Assembly (NCBI RefSeq): GCF_001995215.1
Contig: NZ_MUXN01000038.1
Location: forward strand, 12,151 to 76,150
Source: Amycolatopsis azurea DSM 43854
GTDB taxonomy: Bacteria > Actinomycetota > Actinomycetes > Mycobacteriales > Pseudonocardiaceae
Length of the DNA stretch: 64,000 nucleotides
Reading direction: 5' to 3'
The notes beneath the pieces are model-generated. The model ran no database searches. It was not told the origin of the DNA and saw only the letters and a list, made by a program, of their open reading frames with translations. Positions within the stretch are counted from its first letter, which is position 1. Each line of letters begins with the position of its first letter. Positions 26,222 to 35,443 of this stretch are shown in pieces. Made by a program: the position numbers and the translations under genes.

Positions 26222-27072
26222 TGACCACGACCGCACCCACCCGAGCGACCCGGGTCCGCGAAGCCGTGGACCGCCGGTTCGGTTTCCTGGACACCCTCGG
26301 CGACCAGATCCTCTTCTTCCTCAAGGCGCTGGCCTGGGTGCCGCGCGCGGTGCGCCGCTACCTCCGCGAGATCACCCGCCTGCTCGCCGAAGTCAGCTTC
26401 GGCAGCGGCGCGCTCGCGGTCATCGGCGGCACGATCGGCGTGATGATCGGGATGACCGTGTTCACCGGCACGGTCGTCGGGCTCCAGGGTTACTCGGCGC
26501 TCAACCAGGTCGGCACGTCGGCGTTCGCCGGGTTCGTCTCGGCGTACTTCAACACCCGCGAGATCGCACCGCTCGTCGCCGGGCTGGCGCTTTCGGCCAC
26601 CGTCGGCTGCGGCTTCACCGCGCAGCTGGGCGCGATGCGGATCTCCGAGGAGATCGACGCCCTCGAAGTGATGGGCATCCCCAGCGTCCCGTACCTGGTG
26701 ACCACCCGGATCATCGCGGGCTTCCTCGCGGTCATCCCGTTGTACGCGATCGGCCTGCTGACCTCGTATCTCGCGTCGCGCCAGATCACCGTCTGGTTCT
26801 ACGGCCAGTCCGCGGGCACCTACGACCACTACTTCCTGCTGTTCCTGCCGCCCGGCGACGTGCTCTGGTCGTTCGGCAAGGTGCTGGTGTTCAGCGTCGT
26901 GATCGTGCTCGCCCACTGTTACTACGGGTTCCGCGCGAGCGGCGGTCCGGCGGGCGTCGGGGTGGCCGTCGGCCGCGGCGTGCGGACCGCGATCGTGGCG
27001 GTCAGCGTGCTCGACTTCTTCCTCAGCCTCGCGATCTGGGGCGCGACCACGACGGTGCAGGTGGCCGGATGA
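26221..27072 (+). CDS. yrbEB: YrbE/MlaE-family permease (mce operon, subunit B)
   Basis: This 283-residue MlaE-family permease pairs with the preceding gene, with which it overlaps by one base (TGATG). It has the family run RISEEIDALEVMGIPSVPYLVTTR and about five to six helices. It has a longer charged N-terminus than subunit A. It forms the inner-membrane part of the Mce transporter. Confidence 0.95.
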   Translation: MTTTAPTRATRVREAVDRRFGFLDTLGDQILFFLKALAWVPRAVRRYLREITRLLAEVSFGSGALAVIGGTIGVMIGMTVFTGTVVGLQGYSALNQVGTSAFAGFVSAYFNTREIAPLVAGLALSATVGCGFTAQLGAMRISEEIDALEVMGIPSVPYLVTTRIIAGFLAVIPLYAIGLLTSYLASRQITVWFYGQSAGTYDHYFLLFLPPGDVLWSFGKVLVFSVVIVLAHCYYGFRASGGPAGVGVAVGRGVRTAIVAVSVLDFFLSLAIWGATTTVQVAG

Positions 27073-28334
27073 GCCGGCGCGGGCTGCGCAAAGCCGGGGT
27101 CAGGACGGCCGGGGTGCTGTTCCTCGTGGTGATGTCCGCCCTCGTGCTGCTGTCGGTCAAGATCTACCGGAAGGACTTCGTCACGTCGGTCCCGGTGACC
27201 TTGCAGGCGGACCGGGTCGGCAACCAGCTGCGCGCGGGCGGGCAGGTCAAGGCGCGCGGCGTGGTGGTCGGCGAGATCCGCGGCGTCCGCGCCACGCCGT
27301 CGGGCGCGGAGATCGACCTGGCCATGGAGCCCGGCAAGGTCTCCCAGCTGCCGGAGAACGTGTCCGCGCTGCTCGTGCCGAAGACCCTGTTCGGTGAGCG
27401 GTACGTGCAACTGTCCATTCCGGACGGATCGACCGCGCGGCCGCTGGCGTCGGGCGACGTGATCAGCCAGGACCGCTCGGCCAACGCGATCGAACTGGAG
27501 CGGGTCTTCGACAACCTGTTGCCGCTGCTCAAGGCGGTGCAGCCGCAGAAGCTCGCCACCACGCTGACCACGGTCGCCACCGCGCTGGAAGGTCGCGGCG
27601 AGCAGATCGGCGACACCTTCGCCACCGCCGCCGACTACCTCCAGAAGTTCAACCCGAACCTCCCGGCGCTGAACGACAACATCCGCGACCTCGCGACGGT
27701 TTCCAAGCTGTACGGCGACATCGCGCCGGATCTGCTCGACGCGCTGAGCGCCTCGGCGGTCACCCTCGACACGGTCAAGGAGAAACGCGCCGAGCTGGCG
27801 ACGGTGTACCAGCAGGTGACGTCGTCCTCCCAGCAGGTCACGACGTTCCTCGCCAACAACCGCGCCAACATCATCGCGCTCACCACCGACAGCCGGGCCT
27901 CGCTCGAACTCGGCGCGAAGTACTCGCCGAGTTTCGCCTGCACCCTGACCGCGCTGGCCGAACTGAAGCCGCAGATGGACAAGGTCCTGGGCAAGGGCAC
28001 CGACGAACCCGGCCTGCACGCGGAGATCACCATCACCCAGCCCCGCGGCAAATACGTCCCCGGCAAGGACGACCCGGTCTACAACGCCACCGGGGAACCT
28101 CGCTGCTATCCGTCGAACGGCATGATGAGCCAGGGCATCGAGGCGACCGGTGAGAAGACCGCCGCGCTCCCGGGCGTCCAGGGCGACCTCGGCCTGGCGA
28201 ACTCGCCGCAGGAACGGGAACTGATCTCGACGCTGGTCGCGCCGTCGGCGGGCGTCCCGGCGAGCCAGGTGCCCGCCTGGGGCAGTGTGCTCGTCGGCCC
28301 GCTCTACCGGGGCACGGAGGTGACCCTGCGATGA
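27069..28334 (+). CDS. mceA: Mce-family protein, MceA position
   Basis: The 421-residue protein has one N-terminal transmembrane helix (about 14-31) and an MCE/MlaD beta-barrel domain (about 38-120, with GQVKARGVVVGEIRGV). A long helical region and a C-terminal tail follow. Mce subunits assemble as a hexamer of six different proteins and form a lipid-conducting needle across the periplasm. The ATG overlaps the YrbEB stop as ATGA. Two cysteines (in FACTL and PRCYP) could form a disulfide. Confidence 0.95.
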   Translation: MSRRGLRKAGVRTAGVLFLVVMSALVLLSVKIYRKDFVTSVPVTLQADRVGNQLRAGGQVKARGVVVGEIRGVRATPSGAEIDLAMEPGKVSQLPENVSALLVPKTLFGERYVQLSIPDGSTARPLASGDVISQDRSANAIELERVFDNLLPLLKAVQPQKLATTLTTVATALEGRGEQIGDTFATAADYLQKFNPNLPALNDNIRDLATVSKLYGDIAPDLLDALSASAVTLDTVKEKRAELATVYQQVTSSSQQVTTFLANNRANIIALTTDSRASLELGAKYSPSFACTLTALAELKPQMDKVLGKGTDEPGLHAEITITQPRGKYVPGKDDPVYNATGEPRCYPSNGMMSQGIEATGEKTAALPGVQGDLGLANSPQERELISTLVAPSAGVPASQVPAWGSVLVGPLYRGTEVTLR

Positions 28335-29338
28335 GGAACTTCGTGAGCCCGCTGATCAAGGGGCTGATCTTCGTCGTCATCACGACACTGGCCACGGTGC
28401 TGCTGGCGGTGTCCATCACCAACACCGGCCTCGGCGACACCAAGACCTACAGCGCCAAATTCCTCGACGCGACGTCGCTGAACGTCGGCGACGACGTCCG
28501 GATCTCCGGGGTGCGGGTCGGCCAGATCGAGGAGCTGGAGATCGCCGACCACAGCCTGGCGCGCGTCAGGTTCTCCCTCGACTCCCAGCGCAGGCTGCCC
28601 GCGGACGTGAACGCGGTGATCAAGTACCGCAACATGGTCGGCCAGCGCTACATCGCCCTCGAACGCGGCAAGGGCACCAAGGACCTCCTGGAGCCGGGCG
28701 CGGAGATCCCGCTGGAGCGCACGACTCCCGCGCTGGACCTGACGGAACTGTTCAACGGCTTCAAACCGCTGTTCCAGGCGCTGTCGCCGAAGGACGTCAA
28801 CCAGCTCTCCGGCGAGATCGTCCAGGTGCTGCAAGGCGAGGGCGGCACGGTGGAAAGCCTGCTGGCGCACACCGGTTCGCTGACCACCACGCTCGCCGGC
28901 CGCGACAAGGTGATCGGCGACGTGATCACGAACCTGGACACGGTGCTGAAGACCATCAACGGCAAGGGCGACGCGCTGTCCACTTTGGTCTCCACGCTGA
29001 AGGAGCTGGTGTCCGGCCTCGCCGGTGACCGCGCCGAGATCGGGGAGGCCGTCTCCGGGCTCGCGGACCTCACCACCGCCACGGCCGGTCTGCTCGACCA
29101 GGGCAGGAAGCCGCTCAAGGACAGCATCGAAGGCCTCGGCCTGCTTTCCGGCGCGCTCACGGCGAAAGACGGCAAGGCCGAGGTCGAGAAGTTCCTCACC
29201 GTGCTGCCGGGAAAGCTGGACGACCTGGGGCGGATCAGCTCGTACGGATCGTGGATGAACTTCTACCTGTGCTCGGCCGTGCTCCGAAGCGACCCGCCCC
29301 GCGGGGTCCCGGCGACGGCGGAGAGGTGCACGTCGTGA
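28331..29338 (+). CDS. mceB: Mce-family protein, MceB position
   Basis: This 335-residue protein has an N-terminal helix (about 8-30), an MCE domain with GDDVRISGVRVGQIEEL, a helical needle region, and a C-terminal part with cysteines (YLCSAVL, ERCTS). It is the second of six Mce subunits. It overlaps MceA by 4 nt and MceC by 4 nt. Confidence 0.95.
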   Translation: MRNFVSPLIKGLIFVVITTLATVLLAVSITNTGLGDTKTYSAKFLDATSLNVGDDVRISGVRVGQIEELEIADHSLARVRFSLDSQRRLPADVNAVIKYRNMVGQRYIALERGKGTKDLLEPGAEIPLERTTPALDLTELFNGFKPLFQALSPKDVNQLSGEIVQVLQGEGGTVESLLAHTGSLTTTLAGRDKVIGDVITNLDTVLKTINGKGDALSTLVSTLKELVSGLAGDRAEIGEAVSGLADLTTATAGLLDQGRKPLKDSIEGLGLLSGALTAKDGKAEVEKFLTVLPGKLDDLGRISSYGSWMNFYLCSAVLRSDPPRGVPATAERCTS

Positions 29339-30327
29339 AACCCTTCAAGGAACGGAATCCGATCGTCATCGGGGTCGTCGGCAGCGTCGTCGCCGCCGGG
29401 CTGCTGACCGCGACGCTCAACTACGAGAACCTCCCGATCATCGGCTCCGGAACCACCTACCAGGCCGAATTCTCCGAAGCGGCCGGGCTGCAGGCCGACG
29501 ACGAGGTGCGGATCGCCGGGATCAAGGTCGGCGAGGTGAGCGAGGTCCAGCTCGCCGAGGACCACGTGGTGGTGAGCTTCCGGGTCAAGGACGCCTGGGT
29601 CGGCGACAAGACCGCCGCCGAGATCAAGATCAAGACGCTGCTGGGCCGGAAGTTCCTCGCGCTGCGCCCGACCGGCGAGACGGTGCAGAACCCGAAGCAG
29701 GTCATCCCGCGCACCCGGACCGTCACCCCCTACGACGTCACCGAGGCGTTCAACGGGCTGGCCGACACCGCGGGCGCGATCGACACCGACCAGCTCGCGG
29801 AGAGCTTCACCACGCTGTCCGACACGTTCAAGAACTCGCCGGAGCACATCCGGAAGGCCCTCGACGGGCTGACGTCGCTGTCGAAGACCGTGTCCTCCAG
29901 GGACAACGAACTCGCCAGCCTGCTGTCGAACGCGCACGGCCTGACCACGACGCTCGCGAACTCGAACGAGGACTTCGCCAAGCTCCTCTCGGACGGCAAC
30001 CTGCTGCTGACCGAACTGGACAACCGGCGGCAGGCGATCCACGACCTGCTGACCGGCTCGCAGGACCTCGCCGCCCAGCTTTCGGGACTGGTGCAGGACA
30101 ACAAGGACCAGCTCGGCGGAGCGCTCAGCCAGCTCGGAGAGGTGACCGACATCCTGCAGCGGCAGAACGACAATCTCGCCAAGAGCCTCGACCTCGCCGC
30201 GCCGTACTTCCGCGTGGTGAACAACTCCCTCGGCAACGGACGCTGGGTGGACAGCTACCTGTGCGGGCTCATCCCGGAGAACCGGGATCCGTGCACCCCG
30301 GTGATCCCCCGTGGAGGTGGCCGGTGA
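29335..30327 (+). CDS. mceC: Mce-family protein, MceC position
   Basis: This 330-residue subunit has an N-terminal membrane helix (about 10-28) and an MCE domain with DDEVRIAGIKVGEVSEV. A long helical region with heptad-like repeats follows (ALDGLTSLSKTVSSRDNEL and onward). The C-terminus keeps the SYLCGLIPENRDPC cysteine pair typical of MceC. The GTG start at 29335 overlaps the MceB stop; an in-frame ATG at 29251 lies inside mceB and is not used. Confidence 0.93.
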   Translation: MKPFKERNPIVIGVVGSVVAAGLLTATLNYENLPIIGSGTTYQAEFSEAAGLQADDEVRIAGIKVGEVSEVQLAEDHVVVSFRVKDAWVGDKTAAEIKIKTLLGRKFLALRPTGETVQNPKQVIPRTRTVTPYDVTEAFNGLADTAGAIDTDQLAESFTTLSDTFKNSPEHIRKALDGLTSLSKTVSSRDNELASLLSNAHGLTTTLANSNEDFAKLLSDGNLLLTELDNRRQAIHDLLTGSQDLAAQLSGLVQDNKDQLGGALSQLGEVTDILQRQNDNLAKSLDLAAPYFRVVNNSLGNGRWVDSYLCGLIPENRDPCTPVIPRGGGR

Positions 30328-31319
30328 TCAGCAGGTTCGTCACCCTGGCACTCGTGCTCGCGCTGGCCGTCGTCGGCGGGCTCTGGTGGATCTTCTCCGG
30401 CAGCGGGCTCGACCGCGTCACCGTGTACTTCTCGCGCGCCGTCGGTGTCTACAGTGGATCGGACGTCCGGGTGCTCGGCGTCCGGGTCGGCCAGGTCGAA
30501 TCGGTGGCCCCGGAAGGCGAACAGGTCAAGGTCGTGCTGACCGTCGACGGCTCGACGCCGATCGCCGCCGACACGAACGTCCTGGTCGTGGCGCCGAGCG
30601 TGGTCGCCGACCGGTACGTCCAGTTCACCAAGCTCACGCGCGCCGGGAACCGGCTGGACGACGGCGCGGTGATCCCGGTGGAGCGCACCGGCACGCCGGT
30701 GGAACTCGACCAGCTCTACTCCAGCCTCGACACCCTCGCCAAGGCGCTCGGCCCCAAGGGCGCGAACGCCGACGGCGCGCTTTCGGATCTGCTGCGCACC
30801 GGCGCGAAGAACCTGCAGGGCAACGGAAAGCCGTTCAACGAGTCGGTGCGCAACTTCGCCGACCTCGCCAGGACGCTGTCCGGGAACTCGCAGAACCTGT
30901 TCGCCACCGTCGACGAGCTCCAGCGGTTCACCTCGATGCTGGCGACCAACGACCGGAACGTCGGCGAGATCAACAGGCAGCTCGCCTCCGTGACCGGGAC
31001 CTTGGCGCAGAACAAGGACGAACTCGCCCGCGCGCTCAACGGCCTCGGCGGCGCGCTCGCGCAGATCCAGCAGTTCATCCGGGACAACCGCGCGCTGATC
31101 AAGTCCAATGTGGACAAACTCGCGGTGACCACCGGGACACTGGTCGACAAGCGCGCCGCGCTGGCCGAGACCCTGGACACGATCCCGCTGGCGGTGACGA
31201 ACGCGCTCGAAGCCGTCGACCCGAAGACCGGGAAGCTGCAGGGCCGCGGGTTCCTCGGCGACTACGCCCCGCTCCCGCTGCCGGTCTCCGGCGACACCTA
31301 CAGCGGGGGGCGCCGATGA
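30324..31319 (+). CDS. mceD: Mce-family protein, MceD position
   Basis: This 331-residue subunit has an N-terminal helix (about 5-25), an MCE domain with GSDVRVLGVRVGQVESV and a long helical needle region. The GTG start at 30324 overlaps the MceC stop (GTGA). Its short C-terminal end (PLPLPVSGDTYSGGRR) lacks the extended tail of mycobacterial MceD. Confidence 0.93.
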   Translation: MISRFVTLALVLALAVVGGLWWIFSGSGLDRVTVYFSRAVGVYSGSDVRVLGVRVGQVESVAPEGEQVKVVLTVDGSTPIAADTNVLVVAPSVVADRYVQFTKLTRAGNRLDDGAVIPVERTGTPVELDQLYSSLDTLAKALGPKGANADGALSDLLRTGAKNLQGNGKPFNESVRNFADLARTLSGNSQNLFATVDELQRFTSMLATNDRNVGEINRQLASVTGTLAQNKDELARALNGLGGALAQIQQFIRDNRALIKSNVDKLAVTTGTLVDKRAALAETLDTIPLAVTNALEAVDPKTGKLQGRGFLGDYAPLPLPVSGDTYSGGRR

Positions 31320-32371
31320 CCACGAAACGCACGATCGCGGTGCTCGCCGCGTGCTGTGTCGCGCTCACCGCCTGTTCCTCGGATTTCAAGGGCGTCTACG
31401 ACCTGCCGCTGCCCGGCGGCGCGGACATCGGCGACCATCCGTACCGGCTGACCGTACAGTTCGCCGACGTGCTCGACCTGGTGCCCCAGGCCGCGGTGAA
31501 GGTCGGCGACGTCCCGGTCGGCCGGGTCGAGACGATCAAACTCGGCGAGGACGGCTGGACGGCCGAAACCGTCCTGGCGGTCAACGGCGACGTCCACCTG
31601 CCCGCCAACGCCATCGCGCGGCTGCGGCAGTCCAGCCTGCTCGGCGAGAAGTTCATCGAACTCGCCCCGAGCGCGGCGAAGGCCGAAGGCAGGCTGGGCG
31701 ACGGCGCGGTGATCCCCGTCGCGAGCACGAACCGCAACCCGGAGTTCGAGGAGATCTTCGGCGCGCTGTCCCTGCTGCTCAACGGCGGCGGGATCGGTCA
31801 GCTGCAGACCATCAACCGCGAGCTGTCGAAGGTGATGGACGGCAACGAGGAGGAGATCCGCTCCTTCCTGTCCACTGTGGAACAGCTGGTGTCCAACCTG
31901 GACTCGCATCGCTCCGACATCACCTCGGCGCTCGACGGGCTCAACCGGCTCTCGACGACGCTGGCGAACCGGAAGACGCAGGTGGAAGGCGCGCTCACCG
32001 ACCTCACGCCCGGACTGAAGAGCCTTTCCGAACAGCGCACTCAGCTCGTTTCGATGTTGCAGTCGCTGGACCGGCTCTCCGGGGTCGGCGTCGACGTGAT
32101 CAAGAAGACCCGCGCCGACCTCGTCGCGGATCTCACCGCGCTCGCGCCGATCCTCAAGCGGCTGGCCGACGCCGGCGAGAACCTGCCCAAGTCGCTGGAG
32201 ATCCTGCCGACGTTCCCGTTCACCGACGCCGTCCGCGACGGGATCAAGGGCGACTACCTGAACGTCTACGCCTCGATGATCCCCGGGCCGGGCGTGGTCC
32301 TGCCCCCGCCGGGCGAGGGTGTCCCGGAGGGCCTCCCGACCCTTCCGCTGCCGTCTTCCGGAGGTAGCTGA
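31316..32371 (+). CDS. mceE: Mce-family lipoprotein, MceE position
   Basis: This 351-residue subunit has a lipoprotein signal peptide with lipobox LTAC (cysteine at residue 20) in place of a transmembrane helix, as expected for MceE (LprK type). The MCE domain includes QAAVKVGDVPVGRVETI, and a helical needle region and a Pro-rich C-terminus follow. The ATG overlaps the MceD stop. Confidence 0.94.
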   Translation: MTTKRTIAVLAACCVALTACSSDFKGVYDLPLPGGADIGDHPYRLTVQFADVLDLVPQAAVKVGDVPVGRVETIKLGEDGWTAETVLAVNGDVHLPANAIARLRQSSLLGEKFIELAPSAAKAEGRLGDGAVIPVASTNRNPEFEEIFGALSLLLNGGGIGQLQTINRELSKVMDGNEEEIRSFLSTVEQLVSNLDSHRSDITSALDGLNRLSTTLANRKTQVEGALTDLTPGLKSLSEQRTQLVSMLQSLDRLSGVGVDVIKKTRADLVADLTALAPILKRLADAGENLPKSLEILPTFPFTDAVRDGIKGDYLNVYASMIPGPGVVLPPPGEGVPEGLPTLPLPSSGGS

Positions 32372-33564
32372 TGCTCACCACCCGTATCCGGATCCAGGTG
32401 ATCGCGTTCGTCGTCATCGCGCTGGCGACGACGGCGTTCGTGGGAGCCAACTACGCGGGCCTCGGCAGGCTTTTCGGGGCGGGCGGGTACACCGTGAAGC
32501 TCGCGCTGGCCGACGGCGGAGGTCTGTTCACCAACGGCGAGGTGACCTACCGCGGCGTCGCCGTCGGCCGGGTCGGCGAACTCCGGCTCACCGCCGGGGG
32601 CATGGAAGCGGATCTGCTGATCGACGACGACGCGCCGCCGATCCCCGCGAACTCGCGGGCGGTCGTGGCGAACCGGTCCGCCGTCGGCGAGCAGTTCGTC
32701 GACCTGCAGCCGAGGACCGGTGACGGGCCGTTCCTCGCCGAAGGTTCGGTCATCCCGCGCGAGGCGACGAGCGTTCCGCTGCCGGTGCAGCATCTGCTCA
32801 CCGACCTGGACTCGCTCACCGCGTCCGTGCCGACCGAGGATCTGCGGATCGTGGTCGACGAGCTCGACAACGCCCTGCGCGGCTCCGGCGCGAACCTCCA
32901 GGTCCTGCTGGACTCCACCACCGACTTCACCAAGCAGGCCGCGAACCACCTGCCGCAGACGGAGAAACTGCTCACCGACGGCTCGACCGTGCTCAGGACC
33001 CAAGTCGACTCGTCGCAGGCGTGGCGGCAGTTCAGCGACAACGCGAAGCAGTTCGCCGAACAGCTGTCCCGGTCGGACGGTGACCTCCGGCAGCTGATCG
33101 CGACCGCGCCCGAAGCCGCGACCCAGCTCTCCGGGCTGCTGCGGGACAACGAGCCCGGTCTGCCGATCCTGCTGGCGAACCTGCTCACCACGTCCCACGT
33201 GTTCTCCGCGCGCACCGACGGACTGCGGCAACTGCTGATCAACACCCCCAAGGCGGTCTCCGCGGTCGACGCGGCCATCGACGAGAAGTCCGGGAAGATC
33301 GGCCTGGTCCTGAACTTCTTCGATCCGATGCCGTGCACCAAGGGCTACGAGCGCACGACGATCCGCAGCAGCGCGGATCTCTCGCCGCTGCCGTTCAACA
33401 CCGGGGCCGCGTGCACGCTCGAACGGGGCAACCCGAGTTCGGTCCGCGGCTCGCAAAACGCGCCGAAGGGCGGTGTCCCGCCCGCCGCGATCCCCGGCGG
33501 GTTCGGCGCCGACGGCCAGCCGACGTCCACCAGCCTCGAGGAGATGTTGTGGCTGCGCAACTGA
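32371..33564 (+). CDS. mceF: Mce-family protein, MceF position
   Basis: This 397-residue final Mce subunit has an N-terminal helix (about 7-27), an MCE domain with NGEVTYRGVAVGRVGEL and a helical region of about 200 residues. The C-terminal tail contains two cysteines (PMPCTKGY and GAACTLER). It overlaps mceE by one base. All six Mce positions are filled and none is truncated. Confidence 0.94.
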   Translation: MLTTRIRIQVIAFVVIALATTAFVGANYAGLGRLFGAGGYTVKLALADGGGLFTNGEVTYRGVAVGRVGELRLTAGGMEADLLIDDDAPPIPANSRAVVANRSAVGEQFVDLQPRTGDGPFLAEGSVIPREATSVPLPVQHLLTDLDSLTASVPTEDLRIVVDELDNALRGSGANLQVLLDSTTDFTKQAANHLPQTEKLLTDGSTVLRTQVDSSQAWRQFSDNAKQFAEQLSRSDGDLRQLIATAPEAATQLSGLLRDNEPGLPILLANLLTTSHVFSARTDGLRQLLINTPKAVSAVDAAIDEKSGKIGLVLNFFDPMPCTKGYERTTIRSSADLSPLPFNTGAACTLERGNPSSVRGSQNAPKGGVPPAAIPGGFGADGQPTSTSLEEMLWLRN

Positions 33565-34052
33565 AGATCGCGATCGCCGTGTTCGTCGCGGCCTGCGCGT
33601 TCGCCGGCTGGGCCGGGTACACCTGGTTCACCGCGACGGGCTCCGAGGCCGTGTCCTACGGGAACTCGCGCGACGAAGCGCTGAAGTCCGGGAGGGAGCT
33701 GGTCGCCCGGCTGACCAGTCTCGACCACCACCGCGTCGAGGAGGGCATCGCCGACTGGCTCGCCGCGTCGACCGGTCCCCTGCGCGATCAGCTGGGCAAG
33801 ACCGACGACGCGACGAAGCAGACGCTCACCAAGGACGCGACGGTCTCGACGGGCAAGGTGCTCGACGCGGCGATCAGCGAACTCGACGAACACGCGGGCA
33901 CGGCCAAGATGCTGGCCTCGGTGGAGATCACGATGGCGAAGGAAGGCACGGCGCCGACGACGAAGCGCAACCGGTTCGCCGCCGGGCTGACCAGGACCGG
34001 CGAAGGCTGGAAGCTCAGCGCGCTCGACCAGCTCCCGGTGGGTGCGCGATGA
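33549..34052 (+). CDS. Mce-associated membrane protein 1
   Basis: This 167-residue protein has one N-terminal helix (about 6-24, IAIAVFVAACAFAGWAGYTWF) and an extracytoplasmic domain. This matches the Mce-associated (Mam/Mas) family that follows mceF in mycobacteria and may stabilise the Mce complex. The GTG start lies 16 nt inside the 3' end of mceF. Confidence 0.82.
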   Translation: MAAQLKIAIAVFVAACAFAGWAGYTWFTATGSEAVSYGNSRDEALKSGRELVARLTSLDHHRVEEGIADWLAASTGPLRDQLGKTDDATKQTLTKDATVSTGKVLDAAISELDEHAGTAKMLASVEITMAKEGTAPTTKRNRFAAGLTRTGEGWKLSALDQLPVGAR

Positions 34053-34657
34053 CCGCCGCGGCAGAGACCGAGCCCGAAACCGATGCCGAGACCGAGCCCG
34101 AAGCCACGTCCGAGGCCGAAACCGTCACCGAAGAGACCGCCGAACAGCCGTCCCGCAGGCCGAAGCTGTTTCTGATCCTGCTGGCCGCGGCCGCCGTGCT
34201 GGTGGCGGCGGGGGCGTGGTTCACGCTGGAGGCGAGGTCGATCTCGGCCACGCCGTCGGCGGCGAACACCGCGCTCACCGACGTCGGCGCGACGGCCGAG
34301 GTGAACTCGGCGGTCACGGTGGCGCTCAACAAGATCTTCTCCTATTCCTACGACCGGACCGACGTCACCGAAAAGGCGGCCGCTTCGGCGCTGAGAGGCA
34401 AGGCGCTGGAGTCGTACAACCGGTTGTTCGCCCAGGTCAGGGAAAAGGCTCCGGCACAGAAACTCGTCCTCACGACCCGCGTTTCCTCGTCCGCCGTCCA
34501 GGAACTCGGCGGCGGTAAAGCACGGCTGCTCGTATTCCTCGATCAGGCGGCGACGCGGGCCGACAACAATTCGTCGTCGACGGCCGCCGCCCAGCTTTCG
34601 ATCACCGCGGAACGCGAAGGCGACAATTGGGTCATCATCGATCTCGTCCCGCGGTGA
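34049..34657 (+). CDS. Mce-associated membrane protein 2
   Basis: This 202-residue protein begins with a Glu/Thr-rich acidic stretch of about 40 residues, then a membrane helix (about 48-66) and an extracytoplasmic Mam-like domain. The fold resembles the preceding gene's product, so the two are likely paralogues. The ATG overlaps the previous stop as ATGA. It closes the coupled mce operon. Confidence 0.8.
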   Translation: MTAAAETEPETDAETEPEATSEAETVTEETAEQPSRRPKLFLILLAAAAVLVAAGAWFTLEARSISATPSAANTALTDVGATAEVNSAVTVALNKIFSYSYDRTDVTEKAAASALRGKALESYNRLFAQVREKAPAQKLVLTTRVSSSAVQELGGGKARLLVFLDQAATRADNNSSSTAAAQLSITAEREGDNWVIIDLVPR

Positions 34658-34719
34658 CAAACCGGCATTTCCCCATTTCGTCCGCTTTGTAAAACAGGAG
34701 AGAAAACGAGGAGATTCCC

Positions 34720-35376
34720 ATGTTCGGTCGAACGCGCCCGAAAACCGCCCGTCGCCGCCTCGGCACGGTCGTCGCGCTCACGTCCGCGATCGCCGTGGCG
34801 GGCAGCCTCACCGCGTCCCCCGCGCTCGCGGACGACCCGGTGGAGATCCCGGTGTCCTACACCGTCACCGGGAAGACCACGGTGAAGAAGACCGGCGGCA
34901 CGCTCGACCTGGGCCCCGGCCAGCTCAACGGAGCCTTGGTCATCGACGGGGACAACGTCGGGATCCGGGGCGACCTGTCCCTGCCGCCCGCGACGGCGAA
35001 CATCTCGCTGGTCTCCGGCGTCTTCAAGATCAAGGCCCGCGTGCGGATCCAGCCGACCGGCCCGGTCACCGGCACCCTGGCCAACGGCGACCTGACCACC
35101 CACTCGCAGGCGAACATGCTGATCGACAACATCGTCGTCGGCCTGTTCTACCCGGTCATCCCGCTCCCGACGGTGCCGAACGCCTGCAAGACGGTCAAGC
35201 CGCTCGACCTGACCCTGGTGTCGAAGAACGTCGACCTGTTCGCGGAGGTCATCCCGTCTTCGGGCGTCTTCACGATCCCGGAGTTCAAGGACTGCTTCAT
35301 CAACGATCTCGCGCTGGGCGCGCTGATCTCCGGTCCTGGCAACACGATCAACCTGAACCTCAAGTCGAACGTGTAA
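34720..35376 (+). CDS. Secreted protein of unknown function
   Basis: This 218-residue protein has an Arg-rich N-terminus (RTRPKTARRRLG) and a signal peptide ending near ALADD. The rest is beta-rich, with two cysteines (NACKTV, KDCFIN). I do not recognise the domain. It follows the mce operon by 62 nt with its own GAGGAG site. Read-through from mce is possible. A perfect hairpin follows its stop. Confidence 0.75.
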   Translation: MFGRTRPKTARRRLGTVVALTSAIAVAGSLTASPALADDPVEIPVSYTVTGKTTVKKTGGTLDLGPGQLNGALVIDGDNVGIRGDLSLPPATANISLVSGVFKIKARVRIQPTGPVTGTLANGDLTTHSQANMLIDNIVVGLFYPVIPLPTVPNACKTVKPLDLTLVSKNVDLFAEVIPSSGVFTIPEFKDCFINDLALGALISGPGNTINLNLKSNV

Positions 35377-35387
35377 GGACGCCCAAG

Positions 35388-35440
35388 TCCGTGAAGGCCT
35401 CCTTGAGGGACTCTGGGTCCCTCAAGGAGGCCTTCACGGA
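35388..35440. repeat. Perfect-arm GTGAAGG hairpin between convergent genes
   Basis: Arms 35388-35410 and 35418-35440 (23 nt, perfect) surround loop CTCTGGG. The element is identical to that at 13120-13172. It sits between convergent stops (35376 and 35444) and is a likely bidirectional terminator. Confidence 0.8.
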
Positions 35441-35443
35441 ACG